64,000 nucleotides of DNA from Arthrobacter sp. Leaf141 (lineage in GTDB: Bacteria; Actinomycetota; Actinomycetes; Actinomycetales; Micrococcaceae). The DNA is taken from positions 107,291 through 171,290 of the forward strand of contig NZ_LMOL01000007.1 in the NCBI RefSeq assembly GCF_001424565.1. Reading direction: 5' to 3'. The position numbers and the translations under genes are program-made. Shown here in pieces: positions 44,382 to 52,880 of this stretch; within the stretch, counting starts at the first letter, position 1; each line of letters starts with the position of its first letter. The notes beneath the pieces were generated by a model. It ran no database searches. It was not told where the DNA came from and worked only from the letters and a program-made list of their open reading frames with translations.

Positions 44382-47117
44382 ATGTCAATCGAGCCACTGA
44401 GCTGGGGACGTGGGTCAACGCCGAACGGGGCCGGGCTGCGCAGCCAGGCTCCTGCCATGCCCGGGATCCAACAGTGGTCCGCTCCCGCCCGCGGCGCCAA
44501 CCTCGATTCCGTCCGTAGCGCCCTGACCAGTGAAGACTCCCTGGGCGTGGTCATCACCGGCAGCCGTGGTGTGGGCAAGTCCTCCCTGGCCCGCGCCGCC
44601 GTCAATGACCTTGGCCCCGACGTGTGGTCCCTCCAGCTCCGCAGCGCCCCTGCCGGTTCCAGTGCCCCCTACGGCTGCCTGTCCTTCCTGCTGGCCCGCC
44701 TGCCCCAGGCCTACATGGGTTCGCCCACCGCGATCCTGCGCGGCATCACATCCCTGATCCGCAGCGACGCTGCCGGGCGGCCGTGCATCATCACCCTCGA
44801 TACTTCCGGCGGTATCGATGACATGAGCGCCGGCGTGCTGCTGAACGTCCTGCTGACCGGCACTGCGAAGATCGTTGCCGTGGCGCCCCGGACCAGTGAC
44901 CTGCCGGATGATTTCCACTGGCTGCTGGCTGACAGGCGGATCACCGAAGTACGGCTGGACAACCTCAATGAGCTCCAGACCCGCCAGGTGCTGCTGTCGC
45001 TGCTGGGGCACCGGGTCTCCGCGTCCCTGGTCGCCACGTACCACAACATGGTGGGCGGAAACCCGTTGCTGCTCAAGGCGCTGGTCACCGAGCAGCAACA
45101 CTCCGGCAACCTGGTCCTCTCCGATGAAGTCTGGACCCTCCGGGACAAGGTGGTGCTGGACGGCGCAGCCAGCCTGGACGACATTGTCCGCTCGAGATGG
45201 TCCCGGGAAACCGCTGAAACCCGCGAAGTCATCGAAATGCTGTCCTGCGCCCGCAGTGTGGAGCTGTCCCGCCTGACGGCCATCTTCAGCGCCGACGTGG
45301 TGGCGGACATGGAGGATGAAGGCCTCCTCGAAATCGAGGGATCCGACCACCGCTGGGTGACACTCCGCGAGAAGTACATCGGGGACGTGGTACGGACCTG
45401 GCTGAGCATCGCCCGTCGCCGCGAGCTCCGCAGCATGCTCCTGGGCGGTGCGGAACCTGATCCCGCCGGCATGAGCACGGAGGAGCTGCTGGCCTTCGCC
45501 GCCTGGACGCATGAGTGCGAGGCGGACCTCAGCCCGGGCCTGGCCTTCGCGGCGGCAGCAGCAGCTGTCCAGCTCTTTGACCCGCGCACCGCCCTGGCGT
45601 ACGCCGATATGCTGCCACGCAGCCACCCGCTGTGGGTTCCGGCGCAGCGCCAAAAAGCGGCCGCCTACCTGCAGCTGGACCTCCCGCTCCAGTCCCTGGC
45701 CACCCTTGAAGGCATCTCCGCTGCGGAGCTGGACGCCCTCGGCGCCACGGAATACGCCGAGGTCATCGCCGCAACGTCCCAGGTGATGCTCTGGATCCCG
45801 GAGAAGACCCGGGCCGTCCCGGGCCTCCTGGTGCAGGCCCGTGACCGGCTGGCCGCCGCCGGAAACGCTGCCGCCTGGCCTGACCCGGTCGCCGTGGCGG
45901 TCAACCGCATCGCCCTGAGCGACTTCGAATACCAGGCGTTTGTGGGCAACTACGCTGCGATCATTCCCGCCCTGGAGCACGCCGCGGACCCCGCCCGGAA
46001 CCCGGACACCGGCTTCCGGATGAACGCCGCCATCATCCTGATGACAGCCCGGGCGCTGACCGGGCGGGAGATGGAAGCGCTCAGCCTGATGCGGCAGCTG
46101 GGCGGCCAGCTCACCGACGCCTCCCACGTTGTTGGCATCCGCGAGCGGTATACCCGCGATGCCTACCTGGTGCTGCTGCTGGCCGGGCAGTGGCGGCGCT
46201 GCATCGACTTCCTGGGTCCCCAAAGCACCGAGGAGCCCAACCGCATCTCGCAGCAGGATTCCGCCCACGAACTGGCGGTCGGCGTTGCCTACGCTTTCTC
46301 CGGACGCGGAACCGAAGCCCTCGAACCGCTGATCTCCGCTGTGGCACAGCTGGAGATCCATCCCACCCAGAGCGGGCTCCGCTGCGCGTATTCCGCCACG
46401 GCACTGGCCTACGCCCAGATCGGCAACCCTGCTGCTGCCAGGAAATACCTCGCCAAACTTCATCGCGTGCCGGGCACGGCGGACTTCGCCACCGAATGCG
46501 TGATTACCTTCTGCACCCTGGTGGCCGGACGCTGGCTGGGCGATCCGGACGCCGCCGGCGCCCTCAAACTTGCGGCCGAGGCAAACCTTGCCGACGAGCG
46601 CTTCACCGTGGCCGGCCTGTATCTGCTGGCGGCCACCGTCAACGGCAGCGACCCCGAGTTCCGGCTCCTCGAGGACATCGCGGCGCACCGCCAGGGGCCG
46701 CTGGCCGAAGTGTCCCGGCTTATCGCCATCGGCAGCCGCACCAAGGACGCAAAAACCCTGCTGGCCGGAGGCGAAATCGCTGCCACCCTGGAACTGGAGG
46801 CCGTCGAGGCCAGGTGCATGGCCCTCGCCGTCGATTTTGCCCGCCAGGACGGGGATGCCGCGTCCGCCCGGACAGCCCAGGCCCGGCTGGACATCCTGGC
46901 TGCCACCGTCACCAACCTGCCCATCGTGCCCAGCAGCGGCAGCCCGTTGCTGACCAGCAGGGAACGCCAAATTGCCCGCCTGGCCGGGCGGGGCGCTTCC
47001 AACCGCGACATCGCCCTTGAAATGGGCGTGTCAGTCCGAACCGTCGAAGGCCACCTGTACCAGGTCTTCACCAAGCTCGGCGTAACTTCCAGAGGTGATC
47101 TGACTGGACTTGTCTAA
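44382..47117 (+). CDS. Large ATP-binding LuxR-family regulator (LAL/STAND type), first of pair
   Basis: The 911 residues have an N-terminal NTPase with Walker A GSRGVGKSSLARAA (about 60-73), a long alpha-helical TPR-like middle and a C-terminal LuxR helix-turn-helix (about 857-910): LTSRERQIARLAGRGASNRDIALEMGVSVRTVEGHLYQVFTKL. The expected Walker B acidic pair is not evident: the strand reads IITLDTSGGIDD, so ATP hydrolysis may be weak. Such proteins usually activate genes after ligand-driven oligomerisation. ATG 44382 has AGGGGA about 8 bases upstream. It overlaps the next gene by 8 bases. Ligand and targets are unknown. Confidence 0.9.
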   Translation: MSIEPLSWGRGSTPNGAGLRSQAPAMPGIQQWSAPARGANLDSVRSALTSEDSLGVVITGSRGVGKSSLARAAVNDLGPDVWSLQLRSAPAGSSAPYGCLSFLLARLPQAYMGSPTAILRGITSLIRSDAAGRPCIITLDTSGGIDDMSAGVLLNVLLTGTAKIVAVAPRTSDLPDDFHWLLADRRITEVRLDNLNELQTRQVLLSLLGHRVSASLVATYHNMVGGNPLLLKALVTEQQHSGNLVLSDEVWTLRDKVVLDGAASLDDIVRSRWSRETAETREVIEMLSCARSVELSRLTAIFSADVVADMEDEGLLEIEGSDHRWVTLREKYIGDVVRTWLSIARRRELRSMLLGGAEPDPAGMSTEELLAFAAWTHECEADLSPGLAFAAAAAAVQLFDPRTALAYADMLPRSHPLWVPAQRQKAAAYLQLDLPLQSLATLEGISAAELDALGATEYAEVIAATSQVMLWIPEKTRAVPGLLVQARDRLAAAGNAAAWPDPVAVAVNRIALSDFEYQAFVGNYAAIIPALEHAADPARNPDTGFRMNAAIILMTARALTGREMEALSLMRQLGGQLTDASHVVGIRERYTRDAYLVLLLAGQWRRCIDFLGPQSTEEPNRISQQDSAHELAVGVAYAFSGRGTEALEPLISAVAQLEIHPTQSGLRCAYSATALAYAQIGNPAAARKYLAKLHRVPGTADFATECVITFCTLVAGRWLGDPDAAGALKLAAEANLADERFTVAGLYLLAATVNGSDPEFRLLEDIAAHRQGPLAEVSRLIAIGSRTKDAKTLLAGGEIAATLELEAVEARCMALAVDFARQDGDAASARTAQARLDILAATVTNLPIVPSSGSPLLTSRERQIARLAGRGASNRDIALEMGVSVRTVEGHLYQVFTKLGVTSRGDLTGLV

Positions 47118-49758
47118 CGGCTCCAAAACCGCAGGCCCGCACCGCGCCCTACCGGGCCGGCGCGAACCGCTCGACCGGATCACGGCGGTCATCCGCAACC
47201 GTGCCAGCCAGGCGGTCTACGTTATGGCGGGTCCGGGCCTCGGTAAAACATCGCTGACGGACGGGATCGTTGAGCGTTTGTCGGATGAACTCAATGTCCT
47301 GCAGATGCACGGCAGTTCCGCGCTTTCCAATGTTCCGTTCGGAGTCCTGACCCCTTACACCGCCGATCTCACGGCGGAGGAATCGATTTCCCCGGTGGCA
47401 GTGCTGCGGTCCATGTGGACGTACTTCGAGAAACTGAAAACCGTCAACGGAGCGCCGGTCCTCCTGGTGGTGGACGACGCACACTACCTGGACGAGGGCT
47501 CAGCCGGCGTGGTGGCGGACCTGATCTCGGCCGGCTGGGCCACCGTGGTGGCCGCCGCCAGGCCACGGCCCGGGCTGCCGCGGCCCCTGGACCAGCTCTG
47601 GTACGACGGCCTCGCCGAGCGGGTGGACCTGCGCCTGCTCAACAGGGAGCAGATCGAGGAAGTGCTGGCGCATGTACTGGACGGCACCGTCCCGGCAGCC
47701 ACTGTGGATGCGGTCTGGAGCGCATCCGGCGGAAACCCCCGCATCCTGGATGCGCTCCTGCACGATGCAGCCGAGGCCGGGGTGCTGTCCAAACGGAACG
47801 GGATCTGGATCCTGCTGGGCCCACTGCCCTCCGACGGGGACCGAATCGGCTCAGTGGTGGCCAAGGAGCACCTCCGCCGCCCGCAGGACGAGCAGGAAGC
47901 CCTGAAACTGGTCGCCCTGGCCGGTCCCGTGAGCCGCAAGGCCATCGAGGACATCAGCGGAGCCGCCGTGGTCCGCTCGCTCCTGGAGCAGCAGGTGGTG
48001 GTGGAACACCCATCGATTCCGGCCGAACTGTCCCTGGGGAACGTGCTCCTGGCCCAAACCATCAGGAACACCATCTCGGTGTCCAGGAGCCTGCAGCTGC
48101 TCGAAAAAACCCGGCCGCACCTGCCCGATACCTTGCTGCACGGCGAAGGCCGGACCCGTTCCGTGGAGTGGGCCCTGGAGTGCGGGCTGCGGATCCCTGA
48201 CGCCGCGCTGATCGAGGCCTCACGGGAAGCCCTGGACCGGTTCAGCAATACCAGCGCCCGCATGATCGCCTCAAAGGTCCAGGACCCGGCGCTGATCCCG
48301 CTGGCACAGGCCATCCAGGCGCGGGCACTCTTCAACGACGGGTACTACCTGGAAGCGGCATCCCTGCTGGACGGCTGCTGGGAGGCCCTGCTCAACCACG
48401 CCGATGGCCCTGCCGTGCTGCTGCTGCGTGCCTTCGCCCACCAGGCCAACGGCCAGTCCCTCGCGGGCCTCGCCGAGGAGGCGGTGGCGGTTACCGGTGT
48501 GGCAGGGACGCCGCAGTGGCCGCTGACCCTGATGGCCCTGCTTCGCAGCGGTGGTGAGCTGGACGCCGCCGGGCTCGCCGCGGAAGTGGGTACCGCAGCA
48601 GGCAGCGCTGTTGACGGTGCCACCGGCCTGCCCCTGCATGCCATGGGCGGGGCGTTGCTGGCCCACGCCCTGACCGCCGCGGGCCGGGCCGATGAGGGGG
48701 TGGAAGCCGCCCTGATGGCGGCGTCCGAGCTTCCCGCGCTTGAAGGCAGCCTGTTTTTCTTCCCGGAACTGGTCCTGGGCCGGCTGGTCAGCGCCTACCT
48801 GGCCATGGGCGAATGGGAAACCGCGGAACGCGAGCTGAACAACTACGCCTCGGCGCACTCACCCGGGCACGCCGTGTTCAACGGCAGCCTGCAGATCCTG
48901 CGCGGCTACTCGCTGCTGCGGCAGGGCAGGATGGAACGCGCCTACCAGGTGCTGCTGCCCGCCGTCGAGGCCCTCCGGCTCAACGACCCGCTGCAGCTTT
49001 TCCGGTTCGGCGCGTCCCTCGGCTTCTATGTGGCCGCACGCCTCGGCGATACCGCCCAGGCGCAGCGGCTGGAGCGGGACTGCCGCGACGCCGTGGCAGG
49101 GGCCCCGGCCCACGACCTCCTGGCAGCCGCCCACTGCGCCGCTGCAGCGGAGTACCTGGCCAGGGACGGGAAGGGCCTCGCGTCCCTCCACACACTGGTC
49201 ACGGCCGCCGAGGCCGCCGGCAGGACCGGCACGCTCCTTGAACTGCTCGCCATGTGCTGGGAACTGGGCGACCCTTCCGTCATCCCGATGGTGCAGAACG
49301 TGGCCCGCACCGTTGACGGAAGGTGGGCCGGCGCCATGCTGACCCTGGCTGCCGGCTGGGAAGTGGGCGACGGCGATGCCCTGATGGACACCGCAGCCGC
49401 CCTGGAGGAAGCCGGCTTCGTCAACCTGGCCCGTGAGGCATACGCCAGGGCCAGTACGCTCCTGGAACAGGCCGGGGAGCGGCGCCGGTCCCGGCAGGCC
49501 GTGGCCCAGCGGGAAAAATGCGACCACGAACTGGGCGAGCGGTTCCGGGAAGGCCGGTTTATCGCCGCCGCCCCGGCCGTCCATCTGACCCGCCGCGAAC
49601 AGGACATTGTTGGCCTGGCCGTCCAGGGGTACACGGACCGGGAAATCGCCCAGAAGCTGATGGTGTCCGTCCGCACCGTGGAGGGCCACCTCTACCGGAC
49701 CTACGTCAAGCTCGGCGTCCGCAGCCGCGAAGAGCTCGAGTCCGCCCTGCCCAAGTAG
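47110..49758 (+). CDS. Large ATP-binding LuxR-family regulator (LAL/STAND type), second of pair
   Basis: The 882 residues have the same plan as the preceding gene: Walker A MAGPGLGKTSLTDG (about 38-51), a proper Walker B LLVVDDAHYLDEGS (about 117-130), a helical repeat region and a C-terminal LuxR domain (about 826-880) LTRREQDIVGLAVQGYTDREIAQKLMVSVRTVEGHLYRTY. The start is TTG 47110, inside the end of the first gene, so translation is coupled. The two proteins are probably partners or paralogs (inference). A terminator follows 8 bases after the stop. Confidence 0.9.
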   Translation: MSNGSKTAGPHRALPGRREPLDRITAVIRNRASQAVYVMAGPGLGKTSLTDGIVERLSDELNVLQMHGSSALSNVPFGVLTPYTADLTAEESISPVAVLRSMWTYFEKLKTVNGAPVLLVVDDAHYLDEGSAGVVADLISAGWATVVAAARPRPGLPRPLDQLWYDGLAERVDLRLLNREQIEEVLAHVLDGTVPAATVDAVWSASGGNPRILDALLHDAAEAGVLSKRNGIWILLGPLPSDGDRIGSVVAKEHLRRPQDEQEALKLVALAGPVSRKAIEDISGAAVVRSLLEQQVVVEHPSIPAELSLGNVLLAQTIRNTISVSRSLQLLEKTRPHLPDTLLHGEGRTRSVEWALECGLRIPDAALIEASREALDRFSNTSARMIASKVQDPALIPLAQAIQARALFNDGYYLEAASLLDGCWEALLNHADGPAVLLLRAFAHQANGQSLAGLAEEAVAVTGVAGTPQWPLTLMALLRSGGELDAAGLAAEVGTAAGSAVDGATGLPLHAMGGALLAHALTAAGRADEGVEAALMAASELPALEGSLFFFPELVLGRLVSAYLAMGEWETAERELNNYASAHSPGHAVFNGSLQILRGYSLLRQGRMERAYQVLLPAVEALRLNDPLQLFRFGASLGFYVAARLGDTAQAQRLERDCRDAVAGAPAHDLLAAAHCAAAAEYLARDGKGLASLHTLVTAAEAAGRTGTLLELLAMCWELGDPSVIPMVQNVARTVDGRWAGAMLTLAAGWEVGDGDALMDTAAALEEAGFVNLAREAYARASTLLEQAGERRRSRQAVAQREKCDHELGERFREGRFIAAAPAVHLTRREQDIVGLAVQGYTDREIAQKLMVSVRTVEGHLYRTYVKLGVRSREELESALPK

Positions 49759-49765
49759 TACAGCA

Positions 49766-49801
49766 CCCGGGTGTGCCCGGCACGGGCGCATCCGGGTTTT
49801 T
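49766..49801 (+). terminator. Terminator after the LuxR pair
   Basis: Nested stem 49766-49773 with 49789-49796 (one G-U pair) and 49775-49779 with 49783-49787, followed by TTTTT (49797-49801). Confidence 0.75.
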
Positions 49802-49929
49802 CCGGCCGGACCCGGCATGTCCGTGTGCCTGTGGCGGGCCTGCAGTCCGCGGCTCCGGCGGACCCAGTACCGACCCGTTTCAAAGTCGAGTACAAGCTAC
49901 TCGTGTACGCGTCCGGGCTCCGACGCTTT
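49802..49929. other. Non-coding stretch after the LuxR terminator
   Basis: No convincing ORF. It contains an inverted repeat CGAGTA-CAAGC-TACTCG (49887-49903) and then an A+T-richer patch GCTTTACTTAAGC (49925-49937), which together could be a promoter region for the transcript-like segment that follows. Confidence 0.35.
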
Positions 49930-50100
49930 ACTTAAGCAGGCAAGGAAAGCAGCGGGGAAACCGCCGCCGGACAGCCCGCATACCAGGTCTCCCGAAAGTT
50001 CCGGCTCCCCACCAAGGGGGCCGGCTCCAGACGGGGCCGGCGACGTCAGAGTCTTCTGAGACCGAGACTCTCCCCCCAGCCGTCGCCGGCCCTTCTTTCC
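49930..50100 (+). ncRNA. Candidate small RNA or leader ending in an intrinsic terminator
   Basis: Bounded upstream by the LuxR terminator and downstream by a nested terminator. Internal hairpins: 49952-49956 with 49975-49979, and 50001-50005/50007-50010 with 50016-50024. The end stem is 50034-50045 with 50081-50092 (12 bp), enclosing 50048-50054 with 50065-50071, followed by TTCTTT. No protein-coding pattern is seen. It may be an sRNA or an attenuated leader of the SUF genes; I recognise no known family. Confidence 0.35.
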
Positions 50101-50121
50101 GCAGGCTGAAGCCCGGAGAAA

Positions 50122-50156
50122 CTGTGGCGGCCGTCCCCCCGGGGCGGCCGCCACAG
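50122..50156 (+). other. 12-bp perfect GC-rich hairpin
   Basis: 50122-50133 pairs with 50145-50156, with inner CCCC/GGGG. There is no U-tract. It lies 53 bases before the cysteine desulfurase start. Confidence 0.5.
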
Positions 50157-50172
50157 CTGCGTTGTGGGACAA

Positions 50173-50198
50173 TTGAGAGTCAACAGTTGGCATCTCAA
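50173..50198 (+). promoter_or_regulatory. Nested inverted repeat covering the sufS-like ribosome site
   Basis: TTGAGA (50173-50178) pairs with TCTCAA (50193-50198), enclosing CAAC-A-GTTG (50181-50189). The right arm overlaps the ribosome site AAGGAG (50197-50202). Confidence 0.4.
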
Positions 50199-50208
50199 GG
50201 AGTTCGTT

Positions 50209-51534
50209 TTGGCCGTAGTAACAACGCCAGCCACCCTGGAACGTGCCCTGCCGGCCATGGACGACGCCGAGGTGCTGCGGATCCGCAACGACTTCCCCGT
50301 GCTGAACCAGACGGTCAACGGGCAGCAGCTGGTCTACCTTGATTCCGGGGCCACGTCGCAGAACCCGCTCAGCGTGATCGAAGCCGAGCAGGAGTTTTAC
50401 GAACAGCGCAACGCCGCCGTGCACCGCGGCGCCCACCACCTCGCCGTCGAGGCCACGGAGGCCTTCGAGGACGCACGCCAGACTCTCGCCGACTTTGTGG
50501 GCGCCGGCTACGAGGAAACCATCTGGACCTCCAACGCCACGGAGGGCCTGAACCTGATCAGCTATGCCCTCTCCAACGCGACGCTGTGGGCAGCCCAGGG
50601 CCGGGGTGATGCCAGGCTGAAGGACCTGGCCCTGAAACCGGGTGATGAGATTGTGGTCACCGAGATGGAGCACCACGCCAACCTGATCCCCTGGCAGGAG
50701 CTGGCGTTCCGCACCGGCGCTGTCCTGCGCTTCATCCCCATCGACGACACCGGCAGCCTCCGCCTGGACCAGGCCCGGGACATTGTTGGTCCCCGCACAA
50801 AAGTGCTGGCCTTCACCCACGCGTCCAACGTCCTGGGCACCATCAACCCGGTCCGGGAACTCGTGGCGCTGGGCCGCAGCGCGGGGGCTCTGGTGGTCCT
50901 GGACGCCTGCCAGTCGGCTCCGCACCTGGCCCTGGACGTCAAGGCGCTGGACGTTGACTTCGCTGTCTTCTCCGGCCACAAAATGCTGGCGCCCACCGGG
51001 ATCGGCGTCCTGTACGGCAAGCAGGAGATCCTGGACATCCTGCCGCCTTTCCTTACCGGCGGTTCGATGATCACCACCGTCACCATGGAGCGTGCCGAGT
51101 ACCTGCCGGCGCCGCAACGCTTCGAAGCCGGCACGCAGCGCATCTCCCAGGCCGTAGCCCTGGCTGCGGCGGCCAACTACCTTACGGAAACGGGCCTGGA
51201 CCGGATCCACCGTTGGGAAGGTGAGCTGGGCCAGCGTATGGTCACCGGACTCGAATCCATCGCCGGCATCCGGGTGCTCGGCCCCGCCGCCGGCAAGGAG
51301 CGGATCGGGCTGGCCGCGTTCGACGTCGAGGGTATCCATGCCCACGACGTGGGGCAGTTCCTGGACTCCCGGGGGATCGCCGTCCGGGTGGGCCATCATT
51401 GCGCCCAGCCGCTGCACCGCCGCCTGGGGCTGACCGCCACCACGCGGGCCAGCGCCTACCTCTACAACACCACCGACGACGTCGACCGGTTCCTGGATGC
51501 TGTGTCCGGCGTGCGGGCCTACTTCCGCGCCTAG
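50209..51534 (+). CDS. SufS-type cysteine desulfurase
   Basis: PLP enzyme that takes sulfur from cysteine for Fe-S clusters or sulfur carriers. The 441 residues show DSGATSQNPLSVIEA, HRGAHHLAVEAT, the PLP Lys in FSGHKMLAPTGIG (about residue 257) and the persulfide Cys in RVGHHCAQPLHRR (about 397), which is group II (SufS). TTG 50209 is chosen since AAGGAG lies six bases upstream. sufU follows 22 bases later. The scaffold genes sufBCD are not in the window. Confidence 0.94.
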   Translation: MAVVTTPATLERALPAMDDAEVLRIRNDFPVLNQTVNGQQLVYLDSGATSQNPLSVIEAEQEFYEQRNAAVHRGAHHLAVEATEAFEDARQTLADFVGAGYEETIWTSNATEGLNLISYALSNATLWAAQGRGDARLKDLALKPGDEIVVTEMEHHANLIPWQELAFRTGAVLRFIPIDDTGSLRLDQARDIVGPRTKVLAFTHASNVLGTINPVRELVALGRSAGALVVLDACQSAPHLALDVKALDVDFAVFSGHKMLAPTGIGVLYGKQEILDILPPFLTGGSMITTVTMERAEYLPAPQRFEAGTQRISQAVALAAAANYLTETGLDRIHRWEGELGQRMVTGLESIAGIRVLGPAAGKERIGLAAFDVEGIHAHDVGQFLDSRGIAVRVGHHCAQPLHRRLGLTATTRASAYLYNTTDDVDRFLDAVSGVRAYFRA

Positions 51535-51556
51535 TCCCGTAACCCCAGGAGTACCC

Positions 51557-52006
51557 ATGAGCCTTGACCAGCTGTACCAGCAGATCATTCTGGACCACGC
51601 CAAAACGCGCCACGGCAGCGGGCTGGCCGGCACAGCGGCCCCCGAAGGCGCGGCTACCGGCCAGTCGCACCAGCTCAATCCCGTCTGCGGCGACGAAGTC
51701 ACCCTGCGGCTTGCCGTCGCTGACGGGAAAGTGGCCCAAGTTTCCTGGGACGGTGCGGGCTGCTCCATCTCCATGGCCTCGGCGTCCGTGCTCAGCGAAA
51801 TGGCCGAAGGCATGACGGTGGCCGAACTGCATGGGGTCATCGACAGCTTCCGGGACGTCCTGCGCTCCCGCGGCAAAGTCCCCGCCGACCCGGCGCTGCT
51901 GGGCGATGCTGCAGCCTTCGAGGGCGTGGCCAGGTATGCGGCGCGCGTGAAATGCGCCATGATCTCCTGGGTCGCGGCCGAGGACGCCCTCAACCAGGCC
52001 TCCTGA
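51557..52006 (+). CDS. sufU: SufU-type Fe-S assembly/sulfur-transfer protein
   Basis: Accepts persulfide sulfur from SufS through a zinc-bound Cys. The 149 residues have the three conserved Cys in NPVCGDEV, WDGAGCSISMASASVLSE and ARVKCAMISW, and an Asp in VCGDE. The spacing and the insert typical of SufU rather than IscU are present. AGGAG is five bases before the ATG. Probably co-transcribed with the SufS-type gene. Confidence 0.94.
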   Translation: MSLDQLYQQIILDHAKTRHGSGLAGTAAPEGAATGQSHQLNPVCGDEVTLRLAVADGKVAQVSWDGAGCSISMASASVLSEMAEGMTVAELHGVIDSFRDVLRSRGKVPADPALLGDAAAFEGVARYAARVKCAMISWVAAEDALNQAS

Positions 52007-52108
52007 CCTGCCGGCAGCCGCCCGCCGCGGACTGCCTCCACCCACCGGACTGTGCGGATGACCGCAGTTCCTGCCCCACCCGCTGTCCCGGCTGCACCAC
52101 CAGTACCC
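52007..52108. other. Gap between sufU and the repeat region
   Basis: About 100 bases without a gene. I see no clear terminator with a U-tract here. Confidence 0.4.
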
Positions 52109-52169
52109 GCTACCTGCCTGATGAGTACATGCAGGTAGCAGTACCCTGCCAAGACAGGTAGCAAGTACC
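52109..52169. repeat. Three copies of CAGGTAGC-type repeat upstream of the tagD-like gene
   Basis: GCTACCTGC (52109-52117) and GCAGGTAGC (52131-52139) are perfect inverted arms. CAGGTAGCAGTACC (52132-52145) recurs as CAGGTAGCAAGTACC (52155-52169), 23 bases apart, near two helical turns. The set ends 24 bases before a -35 box, a typical operator or activator position. Confidence 0.6.
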
Positions 52170-52193
52170 GGTGCACCCGTACTGCCAAGCCGC

Positions 52194-52222
52194 TTGACTG
52201 GTCCTCACCTCAGGAAATACCT
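52194..52222 (+). promoter_or_regulatory. Promoter of the surface-glycan locus
   Basis: TTGACT (52194-52199), a 17-base spacer and ATACCT (52217-52222). Predicted start near 52229. Confidence 0.45.
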
Positions 52223-52241
52223 ACCTAGAGAAGGTCTCAGG

Positions 52242-52406
52242 ATGAGTCAGGCCAGTCAATTTTCCGCACCCAAAAACCGGCAGAGTTCCTGCGTGGGCCG
52301 CGTTGCCGGCCTTCCTTCCCACCGCCGGCGCTGTTCCGGCCAGCCTTTCGCCCCGCCCCCACCAGCATTGGGCCGCACGATGTCCGTGGCCCTGCAGGCC
52401 GGCTGA
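52242..52406 (+). CDS. Possible small leader ORF (54 residues) before the tagD-like gene
   Basis: ATG 52242 has AGAAGG 8 bases upstream and lies just after the predicted start site. The product is basic and Pro/Ser rich (starts MSQASQFSAPKNRQ, ends GRTMSVALQAG) with no recognisable domain. Its TGA is 18 bases before the tagD-like ATG, which has its own GGGGAGG site. It may be a translated leader or a chance frame. Confidence 0.3.
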   Translation: MSQASQFSAPKNRQSSCVGRVAGLPSHRRRCSGQPFAPPPPALGRTMSVALQAG

Positions 52407-52424
52407 CCGGGGAGGCACAGAGTC

Positions 52425-52880
52425 ATGGGTCTTCGAATCGGTTATGCCCCGGGCGCGTTCGACCTTTTCCACATCGGTCACCTGAATATCCTCAAACACG
52501 CCAAATCGCAGTGTGACTACCTGATTGCGGGCGTCGTCTCGGACGAGAAGCTGGAGCTCACCAAGGGCAGGGCGCCTGTGGTTCCGCTCGCTGAACGGCT
52601 CGAAATCGTCCGCAACATCACGTATGTGGACATGGTCTACGCCGAGTCCGCACCGGAGAAGCTCCAGGTCTGGGACGAACTGCGGTTCACCGTCTTTTTC
52701 AAGGGCGACGACTGGCGCGGCACGCCTGCCGGAATGCACCTTGAACACGTCTTTTCGGAGGTGGGGGTGGAAGTGGTCTATTTCCCCTACACCGTCCAGA
52801 CCTCCAGCTCGGTCCTGCGGACCGCTCTTGAACTCATCAACCGTCCGGCAGCAGCGGACAGAATCCAGGGGGTGCAGTGA
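52425..52880 (+). CDS. Cytidylyltransferase-like protein (TagD/glycerol-3-phosphate cytidylyltransferase type)
   Basis: Likely joins CTP and a phosphorylated alcohol such as glycerol-3-phosphate to give a CDP-alcohol. The 151 residues have the nucleotidyltransferase start GYAPGAFDLFHIGHLNILKHA with the HIGH motif, then FFKGDDWRGTP and the end motif YTVQTSSSVLRTAL in place of the usual RTEGIST-like motif. The CDP-alcohol phosphotransferase gene two genes downstream fits this product. Its stop overlaps the next start by one base. Confidence 0.88.
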   Translation: MGLRIGYAPGAFDLFHIGHLNILKHAKSQCDYLIAGVVSDEKLELTKGRAPVVPLAERLEIVRNITYVDMVYAESAPEKLQVWDELRFTVFFKGDDWRGTPAGMHLEHVFSEVGVEVVYFPYTVQTSSSVLRTALELINRPAAADRIQGVQ

